This document shows, one piece after another, positions 9,301-16,502 of a DNA stretch of 39,649 bases. Within the stretch, counting starts at the first letter, position 1; each line of letters starts with the position of its first letter. The DNA comes from JOPF133 sp052144935 (lineage in GTDB: Bacteria > Acidobacteriota > Terriglobia > Bryobacterales > Bryobacteraceae), in the NCBI GenBank assembly GCA_052144935.1, contig JBKQPR010000180.1, positions 1-39,649 of the forward strand, read 5' to 3'. Below the pieces are notes generated by a model. That model was given only the letters and a program-made list of their open reading frames with translations. It did no database searches and had not been told where the DNA came from. Made by a program: the position numbers and the translations under genes.

Positions 9301-9703
9301 CCTCGAATCGCACCACGAACTTGTCCGGCGCGCGGTCGAACTGTCCGCCTCGGAGGAAAAGTCGTCGGGCGGCGCTCTCGGCCGCCCTTCCGGGGCGCGT
9401 TTCCGCGCCTACGATAGGCTCATGAAATACGCTTTGGGAGTTTACGGAACCCTGTTCGACACCATCGAGCTTCGGAAGGCAATTGACGAGATTTACCGTT
9501 TTCCCCTTCAACAGTTGGCAGCGGACCAGCTAAATCGCCAGATGAAGGACTCAAATGACCCCGTGCAACTCGCGCAGCTTGCCATGGCGTTGCGCGAAGA
9601 AGGCCGCCTCTGCCTGGTTCAGAAAGAAGCGGCGGTTCAGGAACCCCGGATCATCTGCTCACTCGGACTTTCCGGACCGGTGAACGGCGGGAGCCCCGAG
9701 TAG
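6308..9703 (+). CDS. PLD-family nuclease / SNF2-like helicase fusion
   Basis: The 1,131-aa protein joins two activities. Residues about 1-180 form a phospholipase-D-like nuclease domain of the NgoFVII kind with one HKD-type motif: H139-A-K141 in HPLHAKLYLF, then GSSNLTWAGLQNQGE (about 159-173). Residues about 255-870 are an SF2 SNF2/HepA-type ATPase: motif I GDVVGLGKT (279-287), DESH (352-355), SATP (383-386), then after a long insertion (about 430-690) a second lobe with KVLVFTQF, LVATDVLSEGQNLQDC and QRAGRVDRIGQ. The last 250 residues are unassigned. It would track along duplex DNA and cleave it. The downstream methylase begins two bases after the stop, so the two are co-translated and should form one restriction-type system. 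Confidence 0.85.
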   Translation: MPRIFDNIEQQLLPALRQAVDLSDRADFCVGYFNLRGWKQIACNVERWSGGDGSCCRLLIGMQRLPQDEIREALSLAHAQTGMDLQTAARLKKRMADDLRDQLTYGAPTNEDEQGLRRLAAQIRSRKVAVKLFLRHPLHAKLYLFFRPDPINPEVGYLGSSNLTWAGLQNQGELNVDVMDRDACRKLATWFEERWNDIWCLDISGELAGVIDQSWARETPIPPYHIYVKIAYHLCQDAREGLVQFRIPKTFGAKLFAFQIAAVQLAARHVTRRGGVLLGDVVGLGKTLMATALARMLEDEQDLETLILCPKNLVSMWQDYRERYGLRGKVMSYSRVLQELPSLKRYRLVILDESHNLRNREGRRYRAIYDYIQQNECRCVLLSATPYNKAFTDLSTQLRLFIPDDKDLGFRPDALLRSLGGETEFTRRHQSSVRSLAAFEKSTFTDDWRELMRHYMVRRTRSFIRDVYAEPDPDNGRKFLRFEDGGRSYFPDRIPKTLKFSINERNSNDAYAKLYDQPVVDLVNALTLPRYGLGNYVAPAPDSPPTQAEARILQDLSRAGRRLMGFCRTNLFKRLESSGHSFLLSVERHILRNHVFLHALENGLPVPIGSQDAEVLDTRFADDDRSNASDEMFTGEAPDTELNARPLRTEEDFRTRAALVYREYSTSLKKRFNWLACSLFTRKSLAAALRADSAALLRIFDACPVWNPDHDAKLRALHRLVTQVHPSEKVLVFTQFADTACYLAAELRKKNVSAISDVTGNADDPTALAWRFSPVSNEKRDKVKPGEELRILVATDVLSEGQNLQDCAIVVNFDLPWAIIRLIQRAGRVDRIGQQAQSILCYSFLPAEGVERIIRLRNRVRQRLSENAEVVGSDEAFFEGEANAAAILNLYNERSGVLDGDDDGEVDLASYAYRIWKEAIERDPSLQKTIPDLPAVVYSARPHSPSPVRPEGVLVYMRSAADNDALVWMDRNGNAVTESQLKILKAAECGPDTVAVPRLESHHELVRRAVELSASEEKSSGGALGRPSGARFRAYDRLMKYALGVYGTLFDTIELRKAIDEIYRFPLQQLAADQLNRQMKDSNDPVQLAQLAMALREEGRLCLVQKEAAVQEPRIICSLGLSGPVNGGSPE

Positions 9704-9705
9704 CC

Positions 9706-12504
9706 ATGCCCATTCGGCCGGCGCGCGTCAAGGAATGCCTGGGAAGTTTTCACTTCGACCGCCTATTCGTTGAGGAATTGGGATGGGCACATCCGCCGTC
9801 AGACACGCTCGTGAAGTTCTCGGCCGCCGGGGAAGAATTCTCCCGCCGCCAGATCGCGCAACTCGGAGGCGTCTCCGTGCTGGAAGTCACGGCCTCCGCG
9901 GGAACAATCCCGGCCGCAAGAGCCCGCGAGGCCGTTCACAAGGAGATTGCCGGACTGCACCAGGAGAATCTTCTGATCTTCGTCGATCGCGGCAGAACCG
10001 AAAGCCTGTGGTATTGGGTCAAGCGGGATGACGGCAAAACTTATCCCCGCGATCACTATTTTGAAATCCATCAGCCGGGCGATCTCTTCCTGAGCAAACT
10101 CAGCGCCCTGGTCTTCGAGGTCGGCGAACTCGATCCCACCGGCGACATCTCCGTGGTGGAGGTGGCCAAGCGTCTCAAGGAAGCGCTTGATATCGAGCGG
10201 GTCACCAGAAAGTTCTATGACGAATTCCGCGAGCAGCACCTTGCCTTCATCGAACTAATCGGCGGCATCGCCGACGAGCGCGACCGCCGCTGGTACGCCT
10301 CCGTCCTCCTCAATCGTTTGATGTTCATCTACTTCCTCCAGAAGAAAGGGTTCATCGACAACAACGACCAGGACTACCTGCAACACAAGCTCGAAGCAAC
10401 CCAGAAGAAAGGGCGTAACCTGTTCTATTCCGACTTTTTAACGCTCCTGTTCTTCGAAGGGTTCGCCAAGACCGAAGACCAGCGAAGCGCCGCGGCCCGC
10501 AAGGTTCTGGGTAAGATCAAGTACCTCAACGGCGGTCTTTTCCTGCCGCACAAGGTCGAAATCGACAACCCGGATATCGCCATTCCGGATAAAGCCTTCG
10601 AAAATATCTTCGCCCTCTTCCGCCGTTACTCATGGAACCTGAACGACGTGCCGGGCGCGGACGACGACGAGATCAATCCCGACGTTCTCGGGTACATCTT
10701 CGAGAAATACATCAATCAGAAGGCCTTCGGCGCTTACTACACGCCGCCCGAAATCACCGAGTACCTTTGCGAGCGGACCATCCATCTGGTCATTCTCGAA
10801 AAGGTACGGAGCACGCCTCTCCCCGGGTCGAAAAGCCGCGACTACGCCTCCATCAACGATCTGCTGATGGATCTGGACAACGACCTTTGCCGTGTCCTGA
10901 TCCACGAAATCCTACCGAATCTCAGCGTTCTCGACCCTGCCTGTGGTTCCGGCGCTTTCCTTGTCGCCGCCATGAAGACGCTCCTAAAGATCTACGGCCC
11001 GGTGGTTGGCAGGATCGAGCTCAGCGGCAGCGCCAACTCGAGGAAGTGGTTGCGCGAAGTTTTGCGCGACCATCCCAGCATCGGATACTTCCTTCGCAAG
11101 ACCATCATTACCGACAATTTGTTCGGAGTGGACATCATGGAGGAAGCCACCGAAATCGCCCGCCTCCGCCTGTTCCTGGCGCTGGTAGCCTCGGCCGACG
11201 ACGTCGAGCAACTCGAACCTCTGCCCAATATCGACTTCAACATCCTGCCCGGCAACTCTCTGATCGGGCTGATGCGAGTGGATGACCAGGAGTTCGACAG
11301 CCGGCACAAGCAAGGCCACCTGTTTCAAAAATCCTACCGCGAGTTGCTCGCCGAGAAAAACCGTCTGATTGGGACCTACCGCCATACGGCGACTTATTCT
11401 GACGACCTGCGAGCCTTGCGCGACAATATTCAGGAAATGCGGCAGGAAGCGGAGGTTACCCTCGATGAGATCCTGCTGAAGGAATTTAGCGGGCTCGGGA
11501 TAAAATACGAGCAGCCTGTGTGGGATCGGGAGAAGGGCGATCTCGGGAAGGCGTCCAAACGCCAGCTCAAACTCGCCGACATCCGCGCTCTGCGCCCCTT
11601 CCATTGGGGCTACCTGTTCGACGAGATCCTGAACGGCCAGCGCGGCGGATTCGATGTCATTGTAGGGAACCCGCCCTGGGAAGCTTTCAAGCCGTACGCA
11701 AAGGAGTTTTTCGAGCAGCACTCCGATCTGGTCACCAAAAATAACATGACCATTCACGACTTCGAGGCCGAACAATCGAAGCTTCTCAAGAACCCTGCGA
11801 TACGCGAAGCGTGGATCGCGTACCTGGCCGGCTACCCCCATCAGGCTGACTACTTCCGCTGGGCTGCCCAATTCAAGAATCAGACGAGCGTGGTGAACGG
11901 CAGGAAGGTTGGCTCCGATACCAACCTGTACAAGCTATTTGTCGAACAGTCCTACAACCTGCTTCGCAAAGGCGGCCGGTGCGGAATTATAACGCCGGGA
12001 GGCATCTATGCCGATCTGGGCGCCAAGGGCCTCCGGGAGATGTTGCTGCTCGAAGGCAAGGTGGACAGCCTCTTTGGCCTTACGAACGAACGCTACATCT
12101 TCGACGCCGTTCATCATGCGCAGAAGTTCTGCATTCTCGTCTTCGAGAAGTCTGGCGTTACAGAATCTTTCCGTGCCGCCTTTCGGATTAACACTCGTGA
12201 GGCCATCTCACGCGAAAAGCTGGACGAATTCCTGAACTCAGGTAAGGCCGACCTCCGCCTGACTACCGATCTCATTCGCCGTCTGTCTCCAGATTCGCTT
12301 TCCATCATGGAGTTCAAGAATGAGACGGATGTCCGCATCGCCGTGAAGATGTTCCGCTTCCCGCTTCTTGGCGCGCAGATTCCGGATTCCTGGAATGTCC
12401 AGCTCACAAATGAGCTCCACATGACCGGCGACAGCGACCTTTACCAGGAAAAGCCCGGAAAGGGCCGATTGCCTCTGTTTGAAGGCAAAATGATTAGGGT
12501 GTGA
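9706..12504 (+). CDS. Eco57I-like adenine-specific DNA methylase, 3' end lost to IS insertion
   Basis: The remaining 932 residues contain a helical N-terminal region (about 1-340), then an N6-adenine methylase: FGAYYTPPEITEYL (about 343), motif I LDPACGSGAFL (about 410-420), LFGVDIMEEATEIARLRLFL (about 473), and motif IV FDVIVGNPPW (about 648-657). The Eco57I/type IIG-like family typically goes on after the LPLFEGKMI motif with a target-recognition region of some 250-300 residues; here that motif is residues 922-930 and the next codons, AGG GTG TGA, already belong to the insertion sequence. I see no PD-(D/E)XK triad in the N-terminal part, so cleavage is probably left to the PLD domain of the preceding gene. 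The missing region makes loss of site recognition likely. Confidence 0.85.
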   Translation: MPIRPARVKECLGSFHFDRLFVEELGWAHPPSDTLVKFSAAGEEFSRRQIAQLGGVSVLEVTASAGTIPAARAREAVHKEIAGLHQENLLIFVDRGRTESLWYWVKRDDGKTYPRDHYFEIHQPGDLFLSKLSALVFEVGELDPTGDISVVEVAKRLKEALDIERVTRKFYDEFREQHLAFIELIGGIADERDRRWYASVLLNRLMFIYFLQKKGFIDNNDQDYLQHKLEATQKKGRNLFYSDFLTLLFFEGFAKTEDQRSAAARKVLGKIKYLNGGLFLPHKVEIDNPDIAIPDKAFENIFALFRRYSWNLNDVPGADDDEINPDVLGYIFEKYINQKAFGAYYTPPEITEYLCERTIHLVILEKVRSTPLPGSKSRDYASINDLLMDLDNDLCRVLIHEILPNLSVLDPACGSGAFLVAAMKTLLKIYGPVVGRIELSGSANSRKWLREVLRDHPSIGYFLRKTIITDNLFGVDIMEEATEIARLRLFLALVASADDVEQLEPLPNIDFNILPGNSLIGLMRVDDQEFDSRHKQGHLFQKSYRELLAEKNRLIGTYRHTATYSDDLRALRDNIQEMRQEAEVTLDEILLKEFSGLGIKYEQPVWDREKGDLGKASKRQLKLADIRALRPFHWGYLFDEILNGQRGGFDVIVGNPPWEAFKPYAKEFFEQHSDLVTKNNMTIHDFEAEQSKLLKNPAIREAWIAYLAGYPHQADYFRWAAQFKNQTSVVNGRKVGSDTNLYKLFVEQSYNLLRKGGRCGIITPGGIYADLGAKGLREMLLLEGKVDSLFGLTNERYIFDAVHHAQKFCILVFEKSGVTESFRAAFRINTREAISREKLDEFLNSGKADLRLTTDLIRRLSPDSLSIMEFKNETDVRIAVKMFRFPLLGAQIPDSWNVQLTNELHMTGDSDLYQEKPGKGRLPLFEGKMIRV
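12489..12495 (+). repeat. Left 7-bp target-site duplication AATGATT
   Basis: AATGATT directly precedes the left inverted repeat and is repeated directly after the right one. Confidence 0.75.
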
Positions 12505-12521
12505 CTACTTTTCGACGACGC
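12496..12521 (+). repeat. Left terminal inverted repeat
   Basis: 26 bases, exact reverse complement of 14490-14515. Read from the methylase, it supplies Arg-Val-stop. Confidence 0.95.
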
Positions 12522-12584
12522 CGAAGTGGCGGTGAATCAGCAGATTAGAGAGATAGGTGGGCTCGGTGGTGGTCACAAAATGGC

Positions 12585-12602
12585 GGGCTATGAAAATAGC
12601 CC
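12585..12602 (-). terminator. Hairpin after the DUF6788 gene
   Basis: A perfect 7-bp stem GGGCTAT/ATAGCCC with a four-base loop lies 12 bases beyond the stop of the minus-strand DUF6788 gene. On that strand it is followed within a few bases by TTTT. It may end the accessory transcript and shield it from outside transcription. Confidence 0.5.
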
Positions 12603-12613
12603 CGGATTTTGGT

Positions 12614-12988
12614 TCAGGGGCGGGCCGCGAGTTTCTGCTGCGCAAGGTGCGCAAGCGCAGTTCGCGACAGCCGCTCCAGTCGTCCGAGGAGCGATTTCAA
12701 CTTGCGATGTTGCTGGATGGCGGCCCGATACAGTGGCGTCACTTCGGGGTAGAGCTTTAAGTTGACGGTCTTGTTCTGAACTTTGAAGGTGCACTCGAAG
12801 TAGGGCCCGTGGCGTTTGGCGGGATCCCGGTGACAGGCGCACTGCTGGTTGCCGCACTTCATCATCCGCTTGAGCACCGTTCCCTTGCAGAAGTAGTCGA
12901 GTTGGGCGATCTCCCGTTGAAGGGCTTCAAAACGTTGTGCGTCCCGTCGGATGAGCGTCGCCAGTCTGTTGGTTGAGATTTGCCGCAT
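12614..12988 (-). CDS. DUF6788-type IS accessory protein
   Basis: The 124-aa product has an N-terminal helix (TNRLATLIRRDAQRFEALQREI), a central FCKGTVLKRMMKCGNQQCACH segment with a CGxxxCxCH cysteine cluster that may bind zinc, a HGPYFECTFKVQNKTVNLKL beta hairpin, and a C-terminal helix. That order matches small DUF6788 proteins, which I know as frequent companions of ISKra4-like transposases. The role is unknown; regulation of transposition or DNA-end binding would fit but is inference. It is divergent from the transposase with 30 bases between the two starts, sharing a palindrome. Confidence 0.7.
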   Translation of the reverse strand: MRQISTNRLATLIRRDAQRFEALQREIAQLDYFCKGTVLKRMMKCGNQQCACHRDPAKRHGPYFECTFKVQNKTVNLKLYPEVTPLYRAAIQQHRKLKSLLGRLERLSRTALAHLAQQKLAARP

Positions 12989-12994
12989 ATTTGC

Positions 12995-13015
12995 CTACGG
13001 TATATATTACCGTAG
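12995..13015. promoter_or_regulatory. Palindromic divergent promoter/operator inside the IS
   Basis: CTACGGTA-TATAT-TACCGTAG, a perfect 8-bp inverted repeat with a 5-bp AT spacer, fills the gap between the two IS genes. The AT core can serve as -10 (TATATT rightward, TAATAT leftward). Its symmetry suggests an operator for one of the IS proteins. Confidence 0.6.
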
Positions 13016-13018
13016 ATT

Positions 13019-14506
13019 ATGGCCAACCCATCGCCGCTTTTCGCCTCACTCTTCTCTTTGGCTGGCTCCATCGCGGCTGCCGCCCGCCGGCAATTCTCTT
13101 CCCTGGAGGACTGGCTATCCGCTCCGCCCACTCTGCAACTCCCTCTGCACCAGATCGAGTGCCAGCAGGAGATCAGGGGACGTGAGGTGCAGCGACTGCT
13201 CCTCCAGGCCCACATTCAGCAGCGAGGCAGCGGCGATGTGGGCCCCGCCCTCCGGGTCGTCCAAGGCGCGGAACTGATGGTGTACTCCCACCGTCGCCCG
13301 CACACTCGTCTGTTGAAGACCATCTTTGGCCCCGTCCAGATCACACGCATGAGCTACGCCCACCCCGGCGCCGCCAGCATCCATCCGCTCGACGAAGTCC
13401 TGCAACTGCCCGCCCGCTCGTTTTCCTACGAACTGCAAAAGCGGATAGTCAAGGCGGCCGTGCAGGGAACCTTCCGGGAAGCCCGCGAGCGCGTTGCCGA
13501 GATCACCGGCGCGCCGGTTCACACGCGAAGCGTCGAAGAAGTCATCCAAGATGCGGCCGAGGACTTCGATGCCTTCTATGCCCAGCGCGATCCGCCACCC
13601 TGGGCTGATACCGGCTCGGTCTTGGTGGCGGCGGTGGATTGTAAAGGAATTCCAATGATCAAGCCCGTGGCGGCACACGCGCGCGTGCGGCTGACCAAGG
13701 GTCAAAAAAGAAACCGTAAGAAAATGGCTACGGTGGCTGCCGTGTTTACGAAAGCACCGTGGGTCCGCACTCCGCAGCAAGTGGTGGAAAGTCTCTTCGG
13801 CAAGGACCGGACTGTCGGCAAGGGCGACCCGCCGGCCCCGCGTCCGGAGCACAAGCGCATATGGGCCAGCTTGACCAAAGGCAAGACCAAGGTGATTGCC
13901 GAAGTAGCCGCCGAGGTGTCACGCCGCGATCCCCAGGGCCACAAAACCCACGTGGCCCTCACCGACGGGGAACGAGCCCTGCAGATTCGGGTCAGCAAAC
14001 AGCTCGATGTCACTTTGATTCTCGATTTGCTACATGTGCTGGAGAAGTTGTGGAAGGCGGCCTACGTTTTCCATGCCGAAGGCAGTCTGGAGGCTGAACA
14101 ATGGGTTCGCCTTCGTGCCCAGAGGATTCTGGAAGGGCATGTCAGCCAAGTCGTCCAGGGCATGCGCCAGTCGGTCACCAAGCTCGGCCTCACCGGCAAC
14201 AAGGGTAAGGCGCTCTCTGCCGTCTCCAACTACCTCTATCGCAACCGGACCCGCATGCGTTATGACCAGTATCTGGCGGCGGGGTTGCCAATCGCCAGTG
14301 GTCCGGTTGAGGGGGCCTGCAAAAACCTCATCAAGGACCGCATGGAGCGATCCGGGATGCGCTGGACCGAGGCCATGGCCGAGGCCATCGTGAAACTCAG
14401 AGCCATTTATCTAAGCGGGGATCTCGACCAATACTGGGCCTTCCACATTCAGCAAGACCAAAATCGACTTTATTCGGCTGGCAAATGGAGCGTCGTCGAA
14501 AAGTAG
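13019..14506 (+). CDS. ISKra4-family transposase
   Basis: The 495-aa protein is of normal length for the family. Visible segments are RPHTRLLKTIFGPVQITRM (about 97), an acidic motif AAVDCKGIPMIKP (about 207-219) likely to hold the first catalytic Asp, VALTDGERALQIRV (about 315) with a second Asp, a LDLLHVLEKLWKAAYVF segment (about 338), and the C-terminal GLPIASGPVEGACKNLIKDRM (about 420-440) with the third acidic residue. These fit an RNase-H-fold DDE transposase. The last codons (VVEK and the stop) lie within the right inverted repeat, so the gene runs to the very end of the element. The ATG is four bases after the palindrome and no ribosome-binding site is visible, so the message may be leaderless. 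Confidence 0.9.
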   Translation: MANPSPLFASLFSLAGSIAAAARRQFSSLEDWLSAPPTLQLPLHQIECQQEIRGREVQRLLLQAHIQQRGSGDVGPALRVVQGAELMVYSHRRPHTRLLKTIFGPVQITRMSYAHPGAASIHPLDEVLQLPARSFSYELQKRIVKAAVQGTFREARERVAEITGAPVHTRSVEEVIQDAAEDFDAFYAQRDPPPWADTGSVLVAAVDCKGIPMIKPVAAHARVRLTKGQKRNRKKMATVAAVFTKAPWVRTPQQVVESLFGKDRTVGKGDPPAPRPEHKRIWASLTKGKTKVIAEVAAEVSRRDPQGHKTHVALTDGERALQIRVSKQLDVTLILDLLHVLEKLWKAAYVFHAEGSLEAEQWVRLRAQRILEGHVSQVVQGMRQSVTKLGLTGNKGKALSAVSNYLYRNRTRMRYDQYLAAGLPIASGPVEGACKNLIKDRMERSGMRWTEAMAEAIVKLRAIYLSGDLDQYWAFHIQQDQNRLYSAGKWSVVEK

Positions 14507-14515
14507 TCACACCCT
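14490..14515 (-). repeat. Right terminal inverted repeat
   Basis: 26 bases, exact reverse complement of 12496-12521. It holds the transposase stop and, on the other strand, the stop of the antitoxin remnant. Confidence 0.95.
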
Positions 14516-14635
14516 AATGATTTCCGTCGCCAGGAGCGCCTTCAATTCCTCAGTGTGGGGGTTCGCGCGTTTGAGGTCTTCAAACACGTTTCCATTGCTG
14601 ATCGCCACTTCTAGCGTTTTGGTCTTCATTCCCAT
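14507..14635 (-). pseudogene. XRE-type antitoxin gene, first 40 codons only
   Basis: From an ATG at 14635 with GGAG five to six bases upstream, the frame reads MGMKTKTLEVAISNGNVFED and then LKRANPHTEELKALLATEII. The MKTKTLEVAI-NGNVF-DL start with a following ELxxKALLA helix is the N-terminus I associate with short XRE/HigA-like antitoxins, in which the helix-turn-helix follows. Here the IS begins instead, and its inverted repeat adds Arg-Val-stop. The DNA-binding domain is therefore gone. No partner toxin is visible on either side. Confidence 0.6.
14516..14522 (+). repeat. Right 7-bp target-site duplication AATGATT
   Basis: Direct copy of 12489-12495, immediately after the right inverted repeat. 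Confidence 0.75.
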
Positions 14636-14687
14636 TCTTCTCCCACCTCAGTCAACCCGCCTTTTAATATTCGCCTTTCATTCGCCT

Positions 14688-14716
14688 ATATTGTCACGTC
14701 TGACAACAAACGTCAA
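14688..14716 (-). promoter_or_regulatory. Sigma70-like promoter of the antitoxin remnant
   Basis: On the minus strand TTGACG (14716-14711), a 17-base spacer and CAATAT (14693-14688) form a good promoter. Between it and the start codon AGGCGAAT occurs twice (about 14669-14688), a possible autoregulatory operator as is usual for antitoxins. Confidence 0.55.
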
Positions 14717-14719
14717 GCA

Positions 14720-15209
14720 TACCTTGAAAACGTGGGGGCCAGATCGTCCGTCAGTCGGCTGAAGCTTCTCGGCCGCGCGCTCGCGTCTTTAAGGAGAGAA
14801 GGCGGGCAGATATGGCAGGGCGCCGCCGCGCCTTGTGACGGAACTGTGCCCCAAACCCCCGTCCATCGAAGCCTCTCGCGTTGGCTGTCGAACGAAGAGC
14901 AGATTCCCCAGATTTGTTGTGAACATTAGGATTCGGTGAAAAACGATGGAGCCCTTGAAAGCGACAACGCGCCTTGCGCAACATCGCGGATTGAACCCCA
15001 AAGTTTCTTCCTGGGTTCGGCCGTTTCCAGGATAGCCGGCTGAACGGATAGCGAGAAGGCGCTGATATGTCGAGGGGTCCAGATGTTTGCGTCGATAGGT
15101 ACTCATAAACGCGCTTGTGGGAACCGTCCGGTCTGCTTCGGGCGAATTGTCCACTCCGAAAGAATCCCAATTGTGTCTCTCCGGGCCGCCTTCTTTTTTC
15201 GCGCCCGCG
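14720..15209. other. Stretch without a supported gene
   Basis: Open frames on the minus strand exist here (one could start near 15104 with MSTYRRKHLDPS) but show no ribosome-binding site, no known domain and competing overlapping frames. I see no RNA gene or clear repeat. Confidence 0.5.
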
Positions 15210-16436
15210 TCACCCCTGCCCCGTCAGCCGGTCTACCCGCCGCAGCACCGGGAATAACCACGCCCAGGCCGCCACCACCGCGATGGTGCCGATGCCTCCC
15301 GCGATCACCGCCGGCACGGCGCCCCACCATTGCGCCGTGAGGCCCGATTCGAACTGGCCGACCTCATTGGAAGCCCCGATGAACACCATGTTGACCGCGC
15401 TCACCCGCCCGCGCATTTCGTCCGGCGTGCCCAGTTGGACCAGCGTGTGCCGCACCACCACGCTGACCATATCGCAGGCGCCCACCAGCAGTAGCGCGGC
15501 CACCGTCAGCGGCAGATTGCGTGAGAGGCCAAAGACGACCGTGAACACGCCGTACCCGGAGACGCACCACAGCATGATCGCGCCGGCGCGGCGGCGGAGC
15601 GGGCGATAAGCCAGCAACGTGGCCATCAGCACCGCGCCCGCTCCCGGCGCGCTGCGCATCACTCCCAGCCCGATGGGGCCGACTCCCAGAATCTCGCGCG
15701 CAAAGACGGGCAACAGGGCCACCGCGCCGCCTAACAGCACCGCGAACAGGTCCAGGCTGATCGCGCCCAGGATCAAGTGGTTGCGCCAGATATAACGCAG
15801 CCCTTCGAGGATCACCGCCACTTGTGCTGTCCCGCGCGGCCTTTGCGGCTTCTCCAACCGCAGCCGCGAAACCAGCACGCCGGCGGCGAGACAATTCACG
15901 GCCGCCAGCGCATACACCGGCACGGGGCTGGCGAAGAAGCCGTAGAGCAGGCCGCCCGCCGCCGGTCCCAGCACGGTGGAGGACTGGAAGATGGAGGAAC
16001 TCCACGCTACCGCGTTGGGAAAATCCCGCCCTTCCACCAGCAGGGGCAAAAACGCCTGGCTGGCTGGCCCGTTGAAGGCCCGCGTCACGCCGTTGAGCAC
16101 CAGGACGCCGTAGATCGGATAGACCGACGCCACGCCCCGCAAGGCGAAAAACAGCAGCAGCGCGGAGCAGGCGGCGAAACCGGTGAGGCAGACTTCGAGG
16201 ATGCGCTGCCGCGGAACGCGGTCGGCCGTCTGTCCAGCCACCAGGAAGAGCAGCACGCCGGGCAGAAACTGCGCCAGCCCCACCAGGCCCAAATCCAGTG
16301 GCCGGTGCGTCAGCCCGTAAATCTGCCAGGCCACCGCGACGGATTGCATCTCCGAAGAGGCCGTCGCCAGGAACCGCGCCAGCATGTAAGAGCGGAAATT
16401 AGGATAGGTGAAGGCGATGCGGCCGGAAGTGTGCAT
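15210..16436 (-). CDS. MFS transporter, EntS-like exporter type
   Basis: The 408-aa protein is predicted to span the inner membrane about 10-12 times. It starts with the short cytoplasmic lead FTYPNFRSYMLARFLATASSE typical of the enterobactin-exporter (EntS/DUF894) branch, with VAGQTADRVPRQRILEVC (about 67-84) as the loop 2-3 motif. A matching loop in the second half is LLAYRPLRRRAGAIML, and the DEMRGRVSAVNMVFIGASNE segment (about 350) is also characteristic. It should use the proton gradient to export a small molecule; the substrate cannot be told. It lies 66 bases downstream of the FMN reductase gene on the same strand, perhaps one transcript. Confidence 0.9.
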   Translation of the reverse strand: MHTSGRIAFTYPNFRSYMLARFLATASSEMQSVAVAWQIYGLTHRPLDLGLVGLAQFLPGVLLFLVAGQTADRVPRQRILEVCLTGFAACSALLLFFALRGVASVYPIYGVLVLNGVTRAFNGPASQAFLPLLVEGRDFPNAVAWSSSIFQSSTVLGPAAGGLLYGFFASPVPVYALAAVNCLAAGVLVSRLRLEKPQRPRGTAQVAVILEGLRYIWRNHLILGAISLDLFAVLLGGAVALLPVFAREILGVGPIGLGVMRSAPGAGAVLMATLLAYRPLRRRAGAIMLWCVSGYGVFTVVFGLSRNLPLTVAALLLVGACDMVSVVVRHTLVQLGTPDEMRGRVSAVNMVFIGASNEVGQFESGLTAQWWGAVPAVIAGGIGTIAVVAAWAWLFPVLRRVDRLTGQG

Positions 16437-16502
16437 GCGGGACGGGCGGTCCAGCTTCCCATTGTATGCGGGCTTGCGGGGGTGGCGTATACGCTTCCAC
16501 CC

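Larger units (their letters stand above)
12496..14515. mobile_element. Complete ISKra4-family insertion sequence, 2,020 bp
   Basis: The element is bounded by perfect 26-bp terminal inverted repeats (12496-12521 and 14490-14515, beginning AGGGTGTGACTACTTTTCGA) and by 7-bp direct repeats AATGATT. It carries a 495-aa transposase and, divergently, a DUF6788-type small protein. Size, end structure and gene content fit ISKra4-type elements. The identical ends and open frames suggest recent arrival. It has cut the methylase gene on its left and abuts a truncated antitoxin gene on its right. Confidence 0.9.

Noticed and set aside
6308..12504. Class 1 DISARM system
   Set aside because: SNF2, PLD and methylase functions are present, but no DrmA- or DrmB-like genes are found and PLD is fused to the helicase.
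14751..15170. 139-codon minus-strand gene
   Set aside because: No ribosome-binding site, no domain, and an overlapping frame of equal length; coding status unsupported.
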